Source of the DNA: Chitinophagales bacterium
GTDB taxonomy: Bacteria > Bacteroidota > Bacteroidia > Chitinophagales > LD1
Direction: 5' to 3'
Assembly (NCBI GenBank): GCA_025057415.1
Contig: JANWXI010000023.1
Span: forward strand, 1-33,841
DNA length: 33,841 nucleotides
Shown here: positions 24,939 through 33,841 of the stretch, one piece after another
Position numbering within the stretch: the first letter of the stretch is position 1
How the letters are laid out: each line of letters begins with the position of its first letter
Made by a program: the position numbers and the translations under genes
Notes under the pieces: model-generated
What the model was told of the DNA's origin: nothing
Database searches by the model: none
Seen by the model: the letters and a program-made list of their open reading frames with translations, nothing else

Positions 24939-25818
24939 TCATAGCCATATACATGCTCTCATAGCAGTATGGGTAAATTGCAGATTAGGTAATGCCCCTC
25001 GCATACGTGTCGCTCGTTTATAGTCCTTATGTAACCGCTCTGTCTAGTTTGTACTATACAACATGTTTTGTATGCTTTAATCATACTCCTGATACGTAAA
25101 TACATTTCCATCCTTATCTCACCCCGCATCCGCTTTATCTCCGCATAATAGCGACCCCATTTTTCCGTAAATCGCTCCCATTCCCGCTTCGCCTGCTCTT
25201 TGCTGTAACCGCTATCATGTGTACGAAATACCTTACTAAAAACATCCACTACCGCTTCCCGATCCTTCGGACGAACTCGTTTCTATCGGAAAATACCTGC
25301 TTGTCGTTTATGCCGGATACCCTGTCGCTTATCAATAACCCCACCTCCTGAACCCTTATGCGCTTCAATACTTCAAATACCGATGACCATCTCTCCGCAC
25401 TCTCCGTCGGCATATTTACAATCGTTAGTACCTCCCGGGTCCTATCTGCCCGAACCCCTAAAATCGTGTGATGTGCCACCTTCGTTACACTACCCCCTCT
25501 ACGCGTGGCAATAAAGGTCGCATCCCATACACACCAACGGATAGTAATAGTAACTATCTGATAACCCCTCTAAACGTTGCGCAAACTACTGCCGGGTATC
25601 ATCAAGCATCTGACTTGAATGACTGATTCTGATAAATCGCCTATATAATTTCTCAAACGATTCTTTTACCTCATGTTTATGATTTTGAACCTCGCGCTCT
25701 AATTGCATCATTTTTTCGAAAATGAGCTTGAATTTCTCTCTTATACCCATTGCAGAATTAAAGACATAATTTCCAGAATTTCAATAACCCGCTCTCGTTT
25801 AAAGTGCGGATATTCCAT
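24939..25818 (-). pseudogene. Degraded IS256-family transposase
   Basis: Pieces in shifting frames match an IS256 (mutator-type) transposase in order. Start: MEYPHFKRERVIEILEI (from 25818). Then WDATFIATRRGGSVTKVAHH and TILGVRADRTREVLTIVNMP with TESAERWSSVFEVLKRIRVQ, which is the DDE-domain region with LLISDRVSGI (normally DGLSGI, so an Asp is lost). Next comes a deletion of the CxxH-type middle part. Then VFRTHDSGYSKEQAKREWER and FTEKWGRYYAEIKRM, and at the end LYSTN-stop-TERLHKDYKR and ATRMRGALPN, where the family has a Trp in place of the stop. At least two frame changes, internal stops and a deletion make it inactive. No terminal inverted repeats identified. It marks the edge of the AT-rich accessory block. 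Confidence 0.85.
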
Positions 25819-25975
25819 AGTTTTTGATATCTTGAAATTAACTTATTTGAGGTAACTCACTAAAATTACTTATTTGGGGCAGTATCAGATCAGCTGTATG
25901 GCGCTTACACTATGTTGTGTTCTTGTAGCTGTGTTATCACCGGAGTTTTTCTTCTTGAAAGGTAAAAGAAATGAA

Positions 25976-27938
25976 TTATGGAATCTTACTCATGTCTGGA
26001 TATAACTCTATAAACCTTTCACCAGATAGTGAGTCGGTTATCATGCTTTTTGTATTTACGATAAGAATTTGTGGTAATTCAGCATGTTTGGATGCAATTA
26101 TGTATTTTATATTGTATTTTTTCAAAAACTTAATCGTTAATTCATCTTTGCTGAGATTTTTGTTTTCGTTTGATTTGGCGAATCTGTAAAATAGTCCATC
26201 CTTTAAGGCTTTGTAGCATCTGATGATGTTCATTTTAGAAGTTGAGTCAATGGGTGTATTGAGGTCACCTATGTTTACTGGGTTAATATTTTTATCAAAA
26301 AGGAATAAATAATCTCCCAGTATATGAATTGTATTATTTTTTTTTGTGCATGCTTTGCATATCAACTGATGATCTCAAACTAGCAACCAATTCGTTTTCA
26401 GGTATTGACTCATATATTTTTTTAAGATAAATGTAACTGTGTTTCTGTGTTTTGATATCTTCAATTTTTTTTAAAAAATTTATGATATTAACACCTAATG
26501 TAAGCACAACAAGAGCATTGATTCCCCAACCATAAAATGACCTAGTTCTGCATGATAATACACCATTGTCTATACTTGATATGATTAGAATAATTGCAGA
26601 TACATTTATAGCGGGAGTAGAAATATTGGAGAATATTTGGTACGAATTTAATTCATAGTAAAAGATCGCCCATAGTAAAATACTCACAAAGACCAGAATT
26701 ACAACAAACATCAATGGCAAGTTTCTAATCGTAATTAAAGAACGTCTTTTAAACAAAAAGAAAATAAGGGGAAAATAAAGTATTAAAAGATAAATTATGC
26801 TTTCTGCAATGAAATTGATTTGTGTCCTTATTTTCTGAACTGAAAATAATTCCTTAAGAAGAGTTAGCGGTGAAGATATTTCTACTCCTACAACACCAGA
26901 CCTTTCAGGATTACCGAAAAGCCCGTAGAACACAACTAATAGAATAATGAAAATGCCCAAATATGCATAGAAGGTTAAGAGGTGTTCTTTGTTTATAATC
27001 TTTAGTTTAAAGGAAATTAGCAGTATCAGAATTAAGACAGAGATTAAGGTAGGGGCAGTAACAATATTGGCAACTATCAACCCAAGAAAACTAATCACGA
27101 CTAATCCAAAATGCTCTTTACGGTAAAGAATATAGGCACACAGTATAAATACATAAAAGTAGGAAAGCTTGTATAGTCGTGGATTGAATAGATTGGTAGA
27201 AAGGTTTTAGAGATTTTTCAAAAGTGGAATTTGTTGAAATACATCCAGAAAAAAACCTCCCCACCAAATAATCACAAAAGCAAGCAAAACATTAACCCAA
27301 TTCGGTTTTTGGAACATACAAACCGCACCTATGAAAACAAGAAAATAAAAAGTGGGATAAATGATTAATATTAAATTAAGGTAATGATTAGTCCCAAATA
27401 GGTGGTTCGTTAGCGATGAGCCCCAAAGGTCGAAGAAGTGGTACAGTTCAATTCCATTATAGTATGAATCCAGTACGCTCAGAAAATTAAATCCGTTTTC
27501 TTGGCCTGTAATAGATATGTATTTAGCATTTTTTGCGTAATATATATAATCAGAATTATTGTAACTGAAAGGGATAAAGCTGTTTGGGGTGTAAATAGAA
27601 AAACAGGCAAGCCCATAAAAAAAAACAACAGCCCCCATCAGCATTATTCCGGACTTCAATTCAAAATTTATTACTTTAAACTTGTGTTCGGAGTTTCGTT
27701 TTAAAACCTCCCGTAGAGCAAAAGCAAACAGAAGAACATAAAATATATTTATTGTCTTGAACCCCGTTTGGACTATAGAGAAAATGGTAACTGATATGAC
27801 ATACCCAACAAATAGAGACATGAACAGAGTTTCAAAAAAGGTCAGGTGTAATTTTTTTCTGACTAAATACAGTGCACTAAAGCCAATTAACCCGATTAAT
27901 ACCAAAAAGGTTACATAATATAAAAAGTATGAAATCAT
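25976..27938 (-). pseudogene. Large polytopic membrane protein, broken by TAA and an A-tract frameshift
   Basis: Three open segments form one ancestral gene of about 650 codons. Segment 1 (27938-27210) is helix-rich and starts MISYFLYYVTFLVLIGLIGF. It stops at TAA (27209-27207), after which the same frame continues coding (NLSTNLFNPRLYKLSYFYVF, then VVISFLGL) into segment 2. Segment 2 ends at a run of nine A (26345-26337) in SMHKKK-stop; with eight A it would run into segment 3 (KKNNTIHILGDYLF onward, to 25976). About 10-12 helices are followed by a soluble C-terminal domain (FLKKYNIKYIIASKHAELPQ). That layout resembles GT-C membrane glycosyltransferases, but no catalytic motif is clear, so family is unknown. 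It is much more AT-rich than its neighbours, which suggests transfer. Confidence 0.75.
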
Positions 27939-28670
27939 TTATATGTAGCTATCTAATTTGGTAATTTTGGATTGTATGAATCGGTAAAAGATTTTTTTGA
28001 GGTGTTAACACTTGCCAAAAATAAAGAATCTTTAAAATTTGCATAGGAGTATAGTCATAAAATCGGTGTACCACCTCTTATTTGTAAGTGGTTATCTGTT
28101 CATCGTTAAAACCGATATGTAATATTTTATGCAATAGTACACTTTATTGCGAAATACGACCGTATAAAATTCACACCGGATATTTAGTGGAAGTATTCGC
28201 AAATACCCTTGCTTTGAGGTTTTGATGCATTTATTGAAATGCTTTACACCGTGCACAGCTAGACCCGATTTGTATTAAAGATGTTCGGGATTATCACTTA
28301 ATTCTTTGCTTCAGATTTGGCTTCTTTCTGCTAAATTCCTGTGTGCCATTTCACCTCACAATCCTTATGCACAATTTGGTATATTACCATTTTCATATTA
28401 TTTCTTACGATATTTAGCTAGACGGTTTAAGCTATGTAACATGCCCCGGTAACTCATAACGCATGAATGAATGTATTTATGTAATTTTTATTTCATCAGG
28501 TGTGCACAATCTTCAAAAAAGGTCGGTACATGCATTGGTGTAGTGATATTCAACCACAATTTTATACAATTACTGCCAAAATAAGAGTTACTTAAGGAAT
28601 GCCAATACAGTAATCAACTTAACAACAATGATCAGATGAATCCGGGTCGCCCGGCCCGCTCCCTTCTTTC
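27939..28670. other. AT-rich gene-free stretch
   Basis: About 730 bases with stops in all frames and no recognisable gene or RNA. It would contain the 5' flank of the broken membrane-protein gene. Just before the repeat, at 28641-28660, is a GC-rich patch (CGGGTCGCCCGGCCCG) related to the palindrome beside repeat copy 2. Confidence 0.45.
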
Positions 28671-28836
28671 GGGTGAGGGATGCGAAGGGCGCGAGCGCAG
28701 CGAAGCGGCCCCGCCCGCACAGTTGAAAACAATCAACGCGCGGGCGCGGCGGGAGCGACAGCGTACCCCGTAGCCAGCCCGACCCCGCTGCTGTGCGTGA
28801 GGTACGAGCGCGCGGCAGCGGGGGCACCCCAAAATA
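28671..28836 (+). repeat. GC-rich structured dispersed repeat, copy 3 (core only)
   Basis: From GGGTGAGGGATGCG to GGGGGCACCCCAAAATA it is nearly identical to the core of copy 2 (two differences counted) and more divergent from copy 1. The 5' AT-rich patch and outer GC-rich part of the long form are missing. The main stem has one C-C mismatch; the terminal stem CCCCGCTGC/GCAGCGGGG is intact. It ends about 84 bases before the msrA start, so it lies in the msrA upstream region. Confidence 0.9.
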
Positions 28837-28919
28837 AAATTCAGCAGCTGAAGTGTGGGGGTAGGGTTGTTGGCGTCAAACTTACTTGTCTGATGCGTGT
28901 TATATTCGCTGGGGATTGT

Positions 28920-29555
28920 ATGCGTAGGGCGATTATTTTTTTATTTGCAACGTGGGTGTGGTGCAGCGGATGTGCGCAAAAGCCATCGGGTGCGCGCCAT
29001 ACTTTGAAAAAGGACGATATGACGGATACGATAGTACTGGGTGGGGGGTGTTTTTGGTGTACCGAGGCGGTGTTTCAACGACTGCGTGGCGTGGTGCGTG
29101 TGGTATCGGGTTACAGCGGCGGGCATGTGAAAAATCCTACCTACAAAGAAGTGTGCACCGGAGAGACCGGGCATGCGGAGTGTGTGCAGGTAGAATACGA
29201 CCCTGAGCAGATTTCGCTGCGTGAGATACTGGAGGTTTTTTTTCATACGCATGACCCAACCACACTCAACCGGCAGGGTAATGATGTGGGCACGCAGTAC
29301 CGTTCGGTAATTTTTTACGCTACCGAGGAGCAGAAAAAAACTGCGGAGCAAATGATAGAAGCGCTGAATGCATCGGGGGAGTTTGATGCTCCGATAGTTA
29401 CCACGCTGGAGCCGTTTACGGTGTTTTACAAGGCGGAGGATTATCATCAGAATTATTTTAACCTGAATAAAAATTCAAATCCATATTGTACTTATGTGAT
29501 TGCGCCCAAGCTGGATAAATACGAGAAGAATTTTGCCGAACGGTTGAAAAAATGA
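28920..29555 (+). CDS. msrA: Peptide-methionine (S)-S-oxide reductase MsrA, exported form
   Basis: A 211-residue enzyme that reduces the S-epimer of methionine sulfoxide in proteins. The catalytic motif is GGGCFWCTEA with nucleophile Cys44. YKEVCTGETGHAE, the HDPTTLNRQGNDVGTQYRS loop and the terminal YHQNYF are all family signatures. The N-terminus MRRAIIFLFATWVWCSGC looks like a signal peptide with a lipobox-like end (Cys18), suggesting an extracytoplasmic lipoprotein that repairs envelope proteins. An ATG at 29019 (MTDTIVLGGG) would give a cytoplasmic form. The open frame extends back to 28680 through repeat copy 3, but those codons are repeat sequence and not MsrA. hpt begins 22 bases downstream. 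Confidence 0.93.
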   Translation: MRRAIIFLFATWVWCSGCAQKPSGARHTLKKDDMTDTIVLGGGCFWCTEAVFQRLRGVVRVVSGYSGGHVKNPTYKEVCTGETGHAECVQVEYDPEQISLREILEVFFHTHDPTTLNRQGNDVGTQYRSVIFYATEEQKKTAEQMIEALNASGEFDAPIVTTLEPFTVFYKAEDYHQNYFNLNKNSNPYCTYVIAPKLDKYEKNFAERLKK

Positions 29556-29577
29556 TGAAAGCCCTTAAACAAGCCAC

Positions 29578-30141
29578 GTGACTGCCCCCGAAAACACCAA
29601 CACCGGAACGAATATTATTTACCTGCACGGGAAGCCCTTTCGCCTGTATAAGCGGGAGCATGAGATACAGGAGGCCGTGGCGCGCGTGGCAGCGCAGATC
29701 AATGCCGATTATGCCGGGGCGCGGCCGTTGCTGTTGCCGTTGCTGAATGGCGCGTTTGTTTTTGCGGCCGATCTTATAAGGTGTTTAACGATAGATTGCG
29801 AGTTGAGTTTTGTGAAGGTTGCCTCTTACACCGGCACACAAAGCAGCGGGCAACTGCACACTCTGGTGGGGCTTGCCGAAAACATCAGTGGACGACACGT
29901 AATTATTGTAGAGGATATTGTGGACACGGGCCATACGCTCGCCCGCCTGCTACCGGAGTTACAGGCAAAAAATCCGGCATCGCTGAAAATTGCCTCGCTG
30001 CTGGTAAAGCCCGAAGCGCTGAATAACCGTTTAGAGGTGCACTACACAGGTATGGAAATACCCAACGACTTCATAGTTGGCTATGGCCTCGACTATGACG
30101 GACTGGGCCGCAATCTGTGTGAAATTTATCAGGCCATTTAA
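29578..30141 (+). CDS. hpt: Hypoxanthine phosphoribosyltransferase
   Basis: A 187-residue cytoplasmic purine-salvage enzyme that joins hypoxanthine (and usually guanine) to PRPP. It has the PRPP-binding motif VIIVEDIVDTGHTL (108-121), the PPi-loop LLNGAFVFAADL (55-66), the flexible-loop region SYTGTQSSGQ (83-92), and the C-terminal PNDFIVGYGLDYDGLGRNL that holds the purine. The start is GTG at 29578-29580, 22 bases after the msrA stop, so the two are probably co-transcribed. Length is normal for bacterial Hpt. Confidence 0.93.
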   Translation: MTAPENTNTGTNIIYLHGKPFRLYKREHEIQEAVARVAAQINADYAGARPLLLPLLNGAFVFAADLIRCLTIDCELSFVKVASYTGTQSSGQLHTLVGLAENISGRHVIIVEDIVDTGHTLARLLPELQAKNPASLKIASLLVKPEALNNRLEVHYTGMEIPNDFIVGYGLDYDGLGRNLCEIYQAI

Positions 30142-30204
30142 CCGGTCATTATATGCAACCAGCAACATGGTTTTTATATCTTTACCTGATAGAAACTGAC
30201 AGCC

Positions 30205-31869
30205 ATGCGAAAACTTTTTACACCTGTACTGGCACTTGCTCCCATATTCTTATCAGCGCAATTAAAAATAGACAGAAGTGTCAATTGGCAGCAGTATCTC
30301 TCAAACCTGATGGGTGGTGAGTGTGTATCGATAGACAGCGTGACTTACCACGGAAATCCTGCATCGTTTTCTTATTTTGAAGACACCACCAATACATTTG
30401 GCATTTCGCGCGGGATCGTAATCAGCACAGGCATTGCCGATACAAATATCAGCTTGCCTGCGGCTTATTTCTCATCGTCTGTATTGTTCACTCAGGGCGA
30501 TCAGTACCTGAACACCATCCTCAACGCACAAGGGGGTCCTATGTGGTACTATACTTACGATGCCGTGAGCATTGATTTTAATTTTACCAGCCCCATACTG
30601 GACACAGTTTTTGTTAAGTATATATTCGCCTCGGAAGAATACCCCGAATACACCTGCACGCAGTATAATGACCTTTTTGCATTTTTGGTGATTGACCCCA
30701 CTACCGGTTCAGTTACAAACGTGGCTACTATACCCGGTACTCCATTTCCTGTTAGCATCAATAATGTCAACGATAACCCTGCGTGTTCCATTAGCCCGCA
30801 ACACTATGTGGACAACCAAGCCGGGAATCTGCTGTGTTTTGACGGTTACACCGTGCCTCTGCATGCCACTTTTGTAGCTCAGCCCGGTGTGACGTATCGT
30901 TTGCGCATCGTGATTGCCGATGCCGGTGACGATATTTATGACTCGGCAGTGTTTTTAGAAATACAGAGCGGAATTCAGCAGGTAGCCGGCCATGCCAAAT
31001 ATCAGGGAGCAAGTGCGCAGGGCGGTATTGTGGAGTTGTTTGGCTTTAATATGGATTCTACTCTGGCCAATCCTGCGGGCACTGCCGCTATTCAACCCAA
31101 CGGTAATTTTGTATTCAACAATGTACCTTTTGGCACCTACATTGTCAAAACCACACTGGATACTACACTCCATCCCGGAGCTGTTCCTACTTATTACAAC
31201 CAGGCGTTTTTGTGGAGCGATGCCACTACCATCAACTTGAGTTGCGACTCGCTGGCATATAATTTCAGTGCCATGCAGTTGCTGCCCACCAATGGCAATG
31301 GCACCATCAGCGGCACGCTCTACAGCAGCAGCGGCTCATTCAAAAATGACACGGTAAATGGTTTTGCTACCAACGTTAGTGTTTGGCTTGCAGATGCTAA
31401 TACCAAAACACCCGTGGTATATACCCGCTCCAACCAAAACGGCCAATACCAGTTTAGTCAAATACCGGACGGCACCTACAAGATTTATGTGGACCTGCCG
31501 GTATTGCCCATGGATAGCGTACGCGAAGTAACTGTGGCAAACGGTTCTTACTCGCACAGCCAACTTGATTACCTGGTGACGCCAACTCTTATTAAGGTGT
31601 ATAAACATGAAGTACTAACGGGTGTTAACGGAGCGATTGAGGACATCACAGCGTATCCTAACCCTGCCAGCGAGGTCTTGAATATCGCTGCCAGTGAGCG
31701 CATACGCGAGGTGTTCCTATACGATATCAATGGCCGTCTCCTGCTCCACGAGTATGTAAATGACGTGCGATTCACATTGCCTCTGCAGGGCATTGATAAT
31801 GGTTGGTACCTGATACGCCTGGTTGGAGAGACAAACACCGGTCATCTGAAATTCACGATACATAAATAG
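30205..31869 (+). CDS. T9SS-exported choice-of-anchor L domain protein
   Basis: A 554-residue secreted protein. The signal peptide is MRKLFTPVLALAPIFLSAQ. Residues about 30-255 form a choice-of-anchor L domain (GISRGIVISTG, DFNFTSP, FASEEYPEYTCTQYNDLFAF, ending YRLRIVIADAGDDIYDSAVF). Two carboxypeptidase-regulatory/SdrD-B-like beta domains follow (IQPNGNFVFNNVPFGTYIVK; SNQNGQYQFSQIPDGTYKIY). The last 72 residues (AYPNPASEVLNI, LYDINGRLL, NGWYLIRL) are a type A T9SS sorting domain. It is therefore likely displayed on, or shed from, the cell surface, perhaps as an adhesin. A TATCTTTA box near 30177 could be its promoter. Its stop is 4 bases from the convergent TolC gene stop. Confidence 0.92.
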   Translation: MRKLFTPVLALAPIFLSAQLKIDRSVNWQQYLSNLMGGECVSIDSVTYHGNPASFSYFEDTTNTFGISRGIVISTGIADTNISLPAAYFSSSVLFTQGDQYLNTILNAQGGPMWYYTYDAVSIDFNFTSPILDTVFVKYIFASEEYPEYTCTQYNDLFAFLVIDPTTGSVTNVATIPGTPFPVSINNVNDNPACSISPQHYVDNQAGNLLCFDGYTVPLHATFVAQPGVTYRLRIVIADAGDDIYDSAVFLEIQSGIQQVAGHAKYQGASAQGGIVELFGFNMDSTLANPAGTAAIQPNGNFVFNNVPFGTYIVKTTLDTTLHPGAVPTYYNQAFLWSDATTINLSCDSLAYNFSAMQLLPTNGNGTISGTLYSSSGSFKNDTVNGFATNVSVWLADANTKTPVVYTRSNQNGQYQFSQIPDGTYKIYVDLPVLPMDSVREVTVANGSYSHSQLDYLVTPTLIKVYKHEVLTGVNGAIEDITAYPNPASEVLNIAASERIREVFLYDINGRLLLHEYVNDVRFTLPLQGIDNGWYLIRLVGETNTGHLKFTIHK

Positions 31870-31873
31870 ATGC

Positions 31874-33283
31874 TTACTGCGCTCCCAATACTCCGAGTGT
31901 CCAGCGGAGGGAGGCATCGGTCTTGTAAAACTTGGCTTGTAGCTCGCGGAGTTTTACGAGTGATTCAAGGTAGCGGTTTTCACGCGCATTGACCAAAAAC
32001 AGCGAGCTCTCTCCGTTTTGAAAGCGGATTGTTTCGCCATCGAAAAGTTGTTTGAAACCACTCACGGATTGTTCGTAGATGCGCGTTTGCTCCTGCAAGA
32101 TGGCCAGTTCATTGTAATATGCCCGCAGTTTGTTTACGAGTTGCTGGGTTTTAAGGTCTAACTCGTACTGGGTCTGTTGTATTTTGAGTTTGGCGAGGCG
32201 GTACTCTGCACGCCCTTGCACAAAAGCGAGGGGCATGTAAAAGTTAATGCCGAACTTGTAGTTGTTCGTAAAAACGATACCCGCATCGCTGCGAAAATTG
32301 AACCGCTCGCTTAGCAGATTGTAATTAGCGTTTAGCGCGGGTTTGAGGTTTTCAATTTTCAACCTGCGTTCGATGTCTAATTGCTGCAATTTGAAACGGT
32401 AATTGAGTAGTTCGGGATGCGACTGGCGGAGTTGGGCTTCGAGCTCATCGGCTTTGCTGAGCGGGATGTCGGTTTGCAGATATGAGGATGTAAGAGGAGC
32501 GGGAACGAGGCGGCTGTCGTAAGGACGCGGTTGGCCGTTTTCTAGCCAAAGATAGTTGGCAATATCCAGCGAGGTTTGAATAAAGCGGAGGCGAGCATCA
32601 TTTTGCTGCAACTGGCGGCTTTGCAGTTGGGTAAGGGCTTCGGTAGTGTCAATGTACGGGCGGTCGCCCAGCCGCGCTGCGTTTTTCGTGGCTTCAAAAC
32701 GAAAGCGCGCCACCTCTACGGCATTGGTATAAATCTGCAATTCGTAATAACTGTACGCCCACTCATAATATGCCGTGAGCGCTTGCATCAGCAAATCGTT
32801 GAGCATGATGATGCGCTGTTGCTCGCTGGCTTCGCGGAATATCTGCGCCTGACGCAGGGCGGCTCGCTGTTTGTCAATAAACAGGTTTTTAATCAAGGGC
32901 ATGGAAACACCCAGATACCCTAGCCCGTCATCAGGCAGAAGCGCCTCGGGGTTCAGGTTATTACCATACACAAAATCATAACCGGCCTTGACCTCCAGTC
33001 CGTACCAGACAGGTATTTTTACAGAGTTTTCAAAGTACGAATAGTAGTTCTTGCCATCATAGCTTTTGCGGTTGTAGTCGGAATACACAGTCGGGTCCCA
33101 GCCGCCTTGTGCCAGTCGTAATTCAGCCAGAGCTTGCTGGGGGATGAGATACGCCTGCCGGGCTACAGGATGGTACTTTTTAACCACCTCCATGAACTCA
33201 TCTGCTGTCAGTACGTAGCTTGTATCCTGCCCCGTGAGCCGGATGCAAAAACATATTAAAAAATAAAAAATATATTGTTTCAT
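31874..33283 (-). CDS. TolC-family outer-membrane efflux/secretion channel
   Basis: A 469-residue TolC/OEP-type protein. The signal peptide (MKQYIFYFLICFCIRLTGQD) is followed by the usual tandem of long amphipathic helices (LAELRLAQGGWDPTVYSDYN; ALRQAQIFREASEQQR; ELDLKTQQLVNKLRAYYNEL; FQNGESSLFLVNARENRYLE), the last being the typical repeat-end motif of TolC proteins. It forms a trimeric channel for a type I exporter or efflux pump. Its ATG overlaps the stop of the HlyD-type gene by four bases (ATGA), so adaptor and channel are translated as a coupled pair. Confidence 0.9.
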   Translation of the reverse strand: MKQYIFYFLICFCIRLTGQDTSYVLTADEFMEVVKKYHPVARQAYLIPQQALAELRLAQGGWDPTVYSDYNRKSYDGKNYYSYFENSVKIPVWYGLEVKAGYDFVYGNNLNPEALLPDDGLGYLGVSMPLIKNLFIDKQRAALRQAQIFREASEQQRIIMLNDLLMQALTAYYEWAYSYYELQIYTNAVEVARFRFEATKNAARLGDRPYIDTTEALTQLQSRQLQQNDARLRFIQTSLDIANYLWLENGQPRPYDSRLVPAPLTSSYLQTDIPLSKADELEAQLRQSHPELLNYRFKLQQLDIERRLKIENLKPALNANYNLLSERFNFRSDAGIVFTNNYKFGINFYMPLAFVQGRAEYRLAKLKIQQTQYELDLKTQQLVNKLRAYYNELAILQEQTRIYEQSVSGFKQLFDGETIRFQNGESSLFLVNARENRYLESLVKLRELQAKFYKTDASLRWTLGVLGAQ

Positions 33284-33841
33284 CCTTTCTTTTTGATAGG
33301 GGTTGATTTGTTTTCAGCTTCGGCAGGTACGTAAAAATCGGGCGGGAAACCGTTTAACCTACGCCATATTTCATAGTAGAGCGGTACGTCTTTGAGCAGT
33401 GCCATTCCTTTGGCCCCTCCGCCCACTCTGAGCGCGCGTGGCCAGGGGACATCTTGCTTGTCTTCTGCTACGAGTACGCGGAATTTTCCGTTATCGGAAA
33501 TGGTATTGTCAATGGCTACTACGATGCCGCCAAAGGTACCGTAGCTGATGTTTTGCCAGCCGCTGAATACAATAGAGGGCCAGCCGTCAAACTGAAAGCG
33601 AACTTTTTGCCCGAGCGAGATTAGAGGTAAATCCACCGGACTTACATACATCTCAACCGCATATTCAAAATCCTGCGGCACGATGCGAACGAGCATTTCG
33701 CCTTCCTTCACTACTTCGCCAATACCGGCTTTGACGGTACGAGTGATTTGCCCGCTCTGCGGAGCCAAGACATAATAAAATTCATTCCTTATAGCATAAC
33801 TGGAAAACAAGTTTTCCAGCTTGGCAATTTCCCCCTCGCCT
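33280..33841 (-). CDS. HlyD-family membrane-fusion protein, C-terminal part (runs off window end)
   Basis: The frame is open to the window edge (186 residues seen, ending EAENKSTPIKKKG). The visible part starts at the end of the coiled coil (GEGEIAKLEN), then the second half of the lipoyl domain (YYVLAPQSGQITRTVKAGIG EVVKEGEMLVRIVP split over the two beta halves), then the beta-barrel and proximal domains (PVDLPLISLGQKVRFQFDGW). This is the periplasmic adaptor that links an inner-membrane exporter to TolC. Its N-terminal anchor and any ABC exporter lie beyond the window. TolC follows with an ATGA overlap. Confidence 0.9.
   Translation of the reverse strand, partial: GEGEIAKLENLFSSYAIRNEFYYVLAPQSGQITRTVKAGIGEVVKEGEMLVRIVPQDFEYAVEMYVSPVDLPLISLGQKVRFQFDGWPSIVFSGWQNISYGTFGGIVVAIDNTISDNGKFRVLVAEDKQDVPWPRALRVGGGAKGMALLKDVPLYYEIWRRLNGFPPDFYVPAEAENKSTPIKKKG

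Noticed and set aside
26334-27938. Alternative genetic code (TAA read as an amino acid) to explain the interrupted frames
   Set aside because: TAA is the normal stop of many intact genes here (e.g. the subtilisin, SulP and DUF3078 genes), so the interruptions are lesions or errors.
28588-28832. Arg/Ala/Pro-rich frames in the GC-rich repeats (also at 13013-13210 and 20055-20462)
   Set aside because: The frames follow the repeat, not a gene. They are conserved only because the DNA repeat is conserved, and they are interrupted or extended differently in each copy.

Overview
The window comes from a member of the Bacteroidota, probably an environmental Sphingobacteriales- or Chitinophagales-like lineage. 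Two secreted proteins end in type IX secretion (T9SS) sorting domains. There are also a DUF3078 outer-membrane protein, SPII lipoproteins, Bacteroidota-type promoter boxes (TAnnTTTG), almost no Shine-Dalgarno sequences, and an IS256 relic of a Bacteroidota type. Most of the window is a moderate-GC chromosomal backbone. Two visibly AT-rich accessory blocks (about 1-3.9 kb and 25-28.6 kb) and three copies of a very GC-rich dispersed repeat interrupt it.

Layout. 1-3.9 kb: an accessory island on the minus strand. It holds the start of a probable DNA methyltransferase with an Xre-type controller gene, then a lipoprotein gene coupled to a secreted zinc metallopeptidase. Two attC-like inverted repeats bound this pair, and a fragment of a tyrosine recombinase lies divergently beside it, which is the geometry of a decayed integron. 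4.0-8.7 kb: a three-gene + operon of a site-2-protease-like M50 peptidase with CBS domains, a D-lactate dehydrogenase-type enzyme and a Ca2+-type P-type ATPase, convergent with an MFS (GPH-like) transporter. 10.2-12.8 kb: a DUF3078 protein with a clean terminator, then a SulP anion transporter without a STAS domain. 13.3-17.2 kb: a tight minus-strand operon of two rhomboid proteases, a GT2 glycosyltransferase and an OppC/DppC-type permease. 17.8-22.4 kb: a T9SS-exported subtilisin, a tiny membrane protein, a single-domain response regulator and a dipeptide epimerase. 22.6-24.6 kb: groES-groEL with a terminator. 24.9-28.6 kb: a dead IS256-family transposase and a large polytopic membrane protein broken by one in-frame TAA and one A-tract frameshift. 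28.9-33.8 kb: a lipoprotein MsrA, hypoxanthine phosphoribosyltransferase, a choice-of-anchor-L T9SS protein, and a TolC/HlyD export pair cut by the window end.

The most unusual signals are three. The first is the integron-like arrangement in the first 3.6 kb. The second is the highly structured GC-rich repeat (copies near 12.9-13.2, 20.2-20.65 and 28.67-28.84 kb), whose stems are kept while one loop differs. The third is a group of interrupted reading frames in the accessory DNA: a TAA inside the metallopeptidase signal peptide, the doubly broken membrane protein, and the IS relic. The backbone genes look intact. I saw no rRNA, tRNA or CRISPR array.
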